64,000 bases of DNA, from contig OY992536.1 in NCBI GenBank assembly GCA_963921195.1, positions 92,919,007-92,983,006 of the forward strand. Reading direction: 5' to 3'. A program made the translations under genes and the position numbers. Shown piece after piece: positions 58,166-64,000 of this stretch (position 1 is the stretch's first letter; every line of letters starts with the position of its first letter). The DNA is from Pegoplata infirma. Lineage: Eukaryota; Arthropoda; Insecta; Diptera; Anthomyiidae. The notes under the pieces were generated by a model that worked only from the letters and a program-made list of their open reading frames with translations, did no database searches and was not told the DNA's origin.

Positions 58166-58950
58166 AATTGAATTTAAATGTATGAGTCGTTGCAACACTG
58201 AATTTATACACGCGAACAGCGAAAACACAGTCAAAACAGTCAAAACCGTTTATTTTGAAAACGAACTTTAAAAAAAAAAAGTTTATTGTTAGTTGAACTG
58301 CAAGAATATGAAGAACAAACAAGTGAAAACAAATAAAATTTTCAAGGATATGGAAATCAAAAACACCAACACACACACACATACATAAACAATAATGCAA
58401 TTTAGAATAAAATACACTAATACCCACTCAATTTTATACACTAACACACATAAACACACCTTACTAAAAACACAACAGGACTTTTATTTTCACTAAATTA
58501 CAAAAATTTTATTTATACAAAAAAACTGCTTAACAGTGGGTGGTTCTAAAGTTTTTGTTTTTTTATATATTACCGAGTTTTTTAGTGAATATAAAAACAA
58601 CCGTTACCACAATGTCAAATATTTTGAAACTATACCGAAAAGTTCACTAAAAAAGTTTTTACTTTTTCTCTTTTTGAAAGCCGCAATATTTTTTTGGCAA
58701 ACAGCTGAAAAAAACAGTGTGATTTAATATGTTGATCTTTAATGACTGATTGCCAATTCCAGAGAATGATATACATAGACTGTGACTGTAACTGTCATTG
58801 CGAATGTGAAAGATATAAAAATAAAAACAGTTGTAAAAAACCGTGATTAAGTTGTTTTACAATGAATTCTATGGCAACAGATGGAAGCACAAAAATAGCA
58901 AATATTTCTTAAAAAACAAACTTTCTGTGTGAAAAAGGATACGGGCTGGT
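58166..58950 (-). promoter_or_regulatory. Naam 5' UTR and putative promoter region
   Basis: Directly upstream of the exon 1 ATG on the minus strand. gtataaattcagtg at about 58200-58213 offers a TATA-like box with an adjacent TCAGT initiator-like motif, although these two are too close to work together. A (CA)n run is at 58370-58385. No transcript evidence; start site not determined. No repeat element recognised in 58166-58900. Confidence 0.35.
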
Positions 58951-59439
58951 CTTATCTACACTTAAAAGAAAAACTCTGTGAACAAATCTTTAAATCAACA
59001 TTCAGTTTCAATAAGCAAACTTTTAGCAGATTTTTTTGCTGAAAATTATATTTTATTTAAATCCTCTACCATTAAGTTTTAGAAGACAACAGAAATCAGC
59101 AGATTATTTTGCTAATTTTATAGAAATGTTTAATTATTCTGTTTCCAAAAAAAAAATTCCCGAAGTTTTTTTTTCAAAGCTTTAAGTAAAAAATGAAATT
59201 TTATTGAAAAACAATTTAAAAATTTAAAAAATTTTCATAAAAAAAAGCACAATCACTTTTTTATAAGTGAAATCTTCAGATTTTTTTTGCTAAAATCAGC
59301 AGATTTTTCTGCAAAAATTAGCAGAGTTTTCTGCTAAAATCAGCAGATTTTCAACTGAAATCGGCAGCTGAAAAAAACTGTTTCTCAAAAACATGTGCAT
59401 TATTCAGAAAAAGTAATTTTTCCGAAATAAAGGTTCCCT

Positions 59440-60225
59440 ATTGTACTAAATTATTTGTTCTAAAATCTGATCCCTTTGAAAATCACCATTATTTGTACAA
59501 CCATTATTCTGGTCACTTTAAAAATCCACAATTATTTGTACTGGTCTCTTTGAAAAAATCCACGATTATTTGTACTAAATTCTAATCTCTTTTAAAATCC
59601 TCACTTTTTCGTTCTAAATTCTGGTCCTTTAAAAATCTACAATTATTTGTACTGGTCTCTGTGAAAAAATCCACGTTTATTTGTACTAAATTCTGGTCTC
59701 TTTTAAAATCCTCAATTTTTCGTTCTAAATTCTGGTCCCTTTAAAAATACACGAGTATTTGTACAAATTCTTTTTGTACTAAACTCTGCTCGGTTTAAAA
59801 ATCCACGATTAATATAATAGTTAGTTTTGTAATAGTTTTGATCACTTGATCAATTATTTTAATTTATTCTTTCCATTTATTTACAACTCATTTTTTTAAT
59901 AAATTCACCCTAACCGAGAACTGGTAACAATTACCGTCGTCTCGTTGTAGCGAAAAAAACCAAGGGTTCTGGCGGGAATCGAACCCACGACCCCCACGTT
60001 GAAAGGCTAGCACGCTACCAACTAGCCTACGGGGGCCCCCCCCACGATTATTTGTACTTAGTTCTGGCCTCATTCAAAATCCATGATTATTTGAACTTAA
60101 ACCCGCGATTATATAGTACTAAATTCTTGTCTATTTTAATTAAAATCCAAGATTATTTTTACGAAATTCTGGTCCTTTTAAAAATCCACGGTTATTTGTA
60201 CTAAATTCAGGCTCTTCCAAGTTTT
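59440..60225 (+). repeat. 39-bp tandem array, first block
   Basis: Unit ttctggtccctttaaaaatc plus cacaattatttgtactaaa, about 20 diverged copies with period 38-40. A tRNA-like insert interrupts it at about 59830-60050. Confidence 0.8.
59950..60042 (-). repeat. tRNA-like sequence (SINE head or pseudo-tRNA)
   Basis: Minus strand: A-box-like taggctagttggtagcg and B-box gggttcgattccc, with a good T-arm (gtggg/cccgc). The acceptor stem and anticodon stem do not pair properly, so a functional tRNA is unlikely. Resembles the 11620-11700 copy in the ggtagcgtgct block. Confidence 0.5.
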
Positions 60226-60489
60226 CTGCTAAAATCAGCAGATTTTCAGCAGATTTTTCTGCTGTCGTAAAGATTTTTTCATGTGGCTCGAAATGGCTGT
60301 ATTTTCAGCAGATTTTTCTGCTAATTGAACAGAGGTTTATTTTGCGTGTCTTCCTATCAAATTATATTAAATTGTATCTGATTAGATCTCAAATTTTGTC
60401 ACCAGTTTTAGGTCTGTTAATTATCAGATCAGATTATATACCAAAAAAAGGCACAAAATTTTATATCTCAAAACTTAATCAAATTCAAT

Positions 60490-61135
60490 TATTTTTCCGA
60501 AATAAAGGTTCTTTATTGTTCTAAATTCTGGTCCTTTTAGAAACTCACAATTATTTGTACTAAATTCGAAATTCTGGTCGTTTTAGAAACTCACTATTAT
60601 TTGTACTAACTAAATTCTTGTCATTTTAAAAATCCACAATTATTTGTACTAAATTCTAGTCCGTTTAAAAATCCTCGAGTATGTGTACTAAATTCTAGTC
60701 CGTTTAGGAATCCACAATTACTTGTACTAAATTCTGGTCCCTTTAGAAATCCAAAATTATTTGTACTAAATTCTGGTCCCTTCAAGAATCTGTCATTATT
60801 GGTACTAATTCTGGTCCCTTTAGAAATCCACGATTATTTGTACTAAATTCTGGACTCTTTAAAAATCCCCAAATATTTGTACTAAATGTTGGTCCCTTTA
60901 AAAATCCCCAATTACTTGTACTAAATTCTGGTCCCTTTAAATACACGCATGTATTTATGGTAAATTCTTGTCCATTTATGAACGCACGACTATTTAAATT
61001 CTGGTACGATTAAAAACCGCAAATTAATTGTTCAAAATTCTTATCGCTTTAAAAACCCACAATTATTTAGTACAAAATTCTGGTCTCTATCCGCGATTAT
61101 TTGTACGGTAGTTTATAAATCCACTATTAATTGTT
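60490..61135 (+). repeat. 39-bp tandem array, second block
   Basis: Same unit as 59440-60225, about 16 copies. Both blocks open with tttttccgaaataaaggttc, so the array may have been duplicated together with its start. Confidence 0.8.
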
Positions 61136-61371
61136 ATTCTTTTTAAAAATACACAAGTAAAACAAATAGTAAAATAAGTTTTCATTTAGCTCACTGCTAC
61201 TGTTCTGCTCTTAACTGTACTGTTCGATTAACCCGATATAGTACACAGAAAACAATAAACCTTAAGGTGTATTCATGTTTGCATTCTGTATCTAAGTAAA
61301 AATAGTAATAAATTGTATGTTACTATGCCACTGTAATAGTAAACAGAACTTGAAAGAGTTAATTATTTTTA

Positions 61372-61713
61372 GACCCACAGTTTAAGGCAATACTCACTTT
61401 GTCAATCCGTTTGTAACGCATCGAAATAAAATAGCTTGATTCCTAAATTTGCCAAAAAATATATCTTATGACTGGTTAAGTTCATAAAAGGGCAAAATCT
61501 GACCATAGGGAAAGTTCCCCCATTGAAAAACAAAACCAACCTCCAAAAAAATTCTTATTTTTACAGTTGTATTTTTTGGTCCGCCCCTTTTTATGGGCGT
61601 GAATATTAAATATTATAAAAATGCATTACTTAAGTGCTAAAATCGTAATAAATGAAATCTGTAAACATTTATTGCAAGGAATGTGCCCTCAGTTTTGGCT
61701 CAAATGGCTCTAA
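61372..61713 (+). mobile_element. mini-me/DINE-like type A fragment
   Basis: Decayed ctcactttgtcaatccgttt start, ggttaagttcataaaagggc middle and tccgccccttttt block; GTCY run lost. It carries the TAA target of the palindrome that follows. Confidence 0.6.
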
Positions 61714-61716
61714 TAA

Positions 61717-63970
61717 CACTGTGCAACAAGAAAAATGAGCCTCAATGGCTTCAACGCCATTTTAAAGTAGACCATCAAATGGACAAAATCACCAATGGGT
61801 TTTGCAAAGTCAGTTTGGATTTCTTTTTTATAGCCCACTGAAGTTTTTATTTTTTTATCAAAGGCGTTTGGAAAACGTCAAAAATACTATAATAAAAACT
61901 CATCTGAGCTTCAAAATATGATTTGATGTATTCAGTGAAATTGTATGGCGGTTCTCTTCTTAGAATATTTTAACCCTATAACTGCCATTTTAAGGGGCCA
62001 CTTTAGTCCTCCTAAACACAGAAGTCTAATAAAACGTCCATTTAGAGGGTTAAAAAGTTCTACAAATATTTTCCTCATAAAATTTCACTAGGGGTTGTCA
62101 AATGTTCAAAGTTTGTGCCATATGCGCAAAATGCTTAAAAAGGGTTAAGTATAAATAATCAATGTTTGTTATTTTTTTTACCACAGCAGTGTTAAAATAT
62201 ATCGACAAAAAACAGTGCAAATATACTTCTGAGCTAAAAATTATGTTCTGATGTGTTTTATAAAATCTTATGATGATTATTTTCTTTGACCAAATTAACA
62301 CTCTAGCTCCCGTTTTACGGGGTCATTTTTGTCCTTTTTTAAAAGAAATACAAAAAAGTCTATAAAAAAAGACTGTTAGAGGGTTAAAATGTTCTACAAA
62401 TATTTTCTGCATCAAATTTTACTAGGGATCGTCAAAGCCAAAAAATACATTTGGACTATGTAAAATGCTAAAAAAAAGTAAAGTTGTAAAATTTGCACAT
62501 ACAATTTTTGCACATACTTTTTTTTTAGCATTTTACATAGTCCAAATGTCTTTTTTGGCTTTAAAGACCCCTAGTAAAATTTGATGCAGAAAACATTTGT
62601 AGAACATTTTAACCCTCTAACTGCCATTTTTTAAAGACTTTTTTGTATTTCTTTTAAAAAAGGGCAAAAATTACCCCTTAAAACGGGAGCTAGAGGGTTA
62701 ATTTGGTCAATGAAAAGAATCATCATAAAATTTTATAAAACACGTCAGAACATAATTTTCAGCTCAGAAGTATATTTGCACTGTTTTTTGTCGATGTTTT
62801 TATACCCTCCAACTACAGTATGGGGGTATACTCACTTTGTCATTCCGTGTGTAACCCATCGAAATATCGGTCTAGGACCCCATAAAGTATATATATTATT
62901 GATCAGTGATCGATTCTAAGACATTCTAGCGATGTCCGTTTGTCCGTCCGTCCGCCCGTCTGTCCGTCCGTCTGTGGAAGACACGATACAGTCCAAAATA
63001 AAAGTGCTAGACTCCTGAAGTTTGGCAGAAATAGGTCTTGTGTTCATAGGCTGGTTAAGTTCGGAGATGGGCAAAATCGGACCAGGGGGAAAAAAGTTCC
63101 CCCTTGAGGAACTAAACCAGTCTCTAAAAAACATCATATTTTTACATGATTTTTTGTGTTTTTGTTTAACAAATGCAACATTTTTATGCTTCAAGAAGCT
63201 CAAAGTCTTACATTTGGACCCGGGGGATTAGAAAATATCGTTTTTTTTGGCCCGCCACCCTTTGTGGGCGTGGATTAAAAAAAAAATTGTAAAATAATGA
63301 TAAACTTGTATTTCTTTAGTGCAAAAAGCATAAGAATGAATTTTTAAACATATATTTCGAGGGGAAATTTGTCCCCCAATGACCACTGCCGACCTCCGCC
63401 CCCCAAAAAAGATAACGACCCTGGATTGTTTTTTTTTTTTTTGGATTTTGGAGGGTATAAAAGATTCGGCACAGCCGAATTTAACACTCTTACTTGTTTA
63501 ACACTGCTTTAGTAAAAAAATATAACAAACATTGATTGTGTATACTTGACCCTTTTTAAGCATTTTGCGCATGTGGCACAAACTTTGAACACTTGACAAC
63601 CCCTAGTGAAATTTTATGAGGAAAATATTTGTAGAACATTTTAACCCTCTAAATGGACGTTTTATTAGACTTCTGTGTTTAGCTTTTGAAAGAGGACTAA
63701 AATGACCCCTTAAAATGGCAGTTATAGGGTTAAAATGTTATAAGAAAAGAACCGCCATACAATTTCACTGAAGACATCAAATCACATTTTGAAGCTCAGA
63801 AGAGTTTTTATTATAGTATTTTTAACGTTTTCCAAACGCCTTTGATAAAAAAATGAAAACTTCAGTGGGCTATAAAAAAGAAATCCGAACTGACTTAGCA
63901 AAACCCTTTGGTGAATTTGTCCATTTGATAGTCTACTTTCATATGGCATTGAAGGCATTGAGGTTTATTC
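61717..63970. mobile_element. Large palindromic element of the CACTGTG family, with nested mini-me
   Basis: Starts CACTGTGCAACAAG after TAA (61714-61716). Arms pair around a centre near 62.5 kb (gcacatac repeats), with marker pairs aacgtccatttagagggtta/taaccctctaaatggacgtt and ttgacaacccctagtg with its complement. A mini-me copy sits in the right arm. The right terminus is degraded or beyond about 63970. Confidence 0.82.
62802..63498 (+). mobile_element. mini-me/DINE-like element, type A, complete
   Basis: 5' end ataccctccaactacagtat, TA run, GTCY run (62935-62973), the cccgccaccctttgtgggcg block, and 3' ttggagggtataaaagat with hairpin attcggcacagccgaat and acttgttt. Best type A reference copy in the window. 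Confidence 0.9.
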
Positions 63971-64000
63971 AATTATCTGAACTTTTTTTTAAATTATCAG

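Larger units (their letters stand above)
58955..60342. mobile_element. Element with cagcagattttttctgc repeats at both ends
   Basis: Ends acttaaaagaaaaactctgt and cagaggtttattttgcgtg are imperfect inverted copies. Both subterminal zones are rich in aaatcagcagatttttctgc blocks (59030-59370 and 60230-60330). Its middle is the 39-bp array. Confidence 0.55.

Noticed and set aside
59950..60042. Functional tRNA gene
   Set aside because: A and B boxes are present, but the acceptor and anticodon stems do not pair, and it lies inside a tandem array.
62098..62919. Similar short frames on both strands (IIRFYKTHQNIIFSSEVYLHCF)
   Set aside because: They are the two arms of one palindrome translated in opposite directions, not a gene family.

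Overview
The window looks like euchromatic DNA from a repeat-rich higher (calyptrate-like) fly genome. It is strongly AT-rich, has no bacterial gene organisation, and carries one widely spaced host gene whose introns are almost entirely filled with transposable elements. The species cannot be named from the sequence. The dominant dispersed repeat has the layout of the dipteran mini-me/DINE-1 (Helitron-type) group: a short TA run, then a (GTCY)n run, then a hairpin before a conserved 3' end.

Host gene: three minus-strand exons join in phase and encode the start of a nicotinamidase of the Drosophila Naam type. Exon 1 (58080-58165) and exon 2 (49337-49523) encode a pair of EF-hands. Exon 3 (2884-2988) encodes the first strand of the isochorismatase fold with its catalytic Asp. 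Intron 1 is about 8.6 kb and intron 2 about 46.3 kb. The remaining exons lie to the left of position 1. Sequence from 58166 to 64000 is 5' UTR, promoter and upstream DNA.

Layout. 1-1965: a 35-bp satellite that changes orientation near 1.2 kb, within intron 3. 2989-49336: intron 2, with mini-me copies in both orientations, a LINE with an intact 2.7-kb RT/RNase H reading frame (6.5-9.29 kb), an older LINE RNase H remnant split by two MITEs (11.3-13.0 kb), two copies of a 1.95-kb palindromic element (14.6-16.5 and 40.5-42.4 kb), further large palindromes (21.7-23.3, 29.3-30.0, 37.5-38.8, 44.6-47.1, 47.8-49.1 kb), an RTE-like LINE piece split by a MITE (23.5-24.9 kb), a 158-bp minisatellite (30.6-32.1 kb), a decayed piggyBac-like transposase (35.3-36.7 kb) and a mariner remnant (39.2-40.1 kb). 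49524-58079: intron 1, with a four-deep nest at 52.2-56.5 kb. 58.9-64 kb: a 39-bp tandem array with a tRNA-like insert, and a palindrome of at least 2.2 kb.

Many insertions can be placed to the base because they leave exact target-site duplications. These include 8-bp duplications (hAT-like), TA or CA (CACAG/CACTC-ended MITEs), TAA (CACTGTG-ended palindromes and a CCCTGTTCTCAC element), TTAA (piggyBac right end) and about 4 bp (large foldbacks). The window reads as a layered record of invasions inside one intron-bearing metabolic gene.
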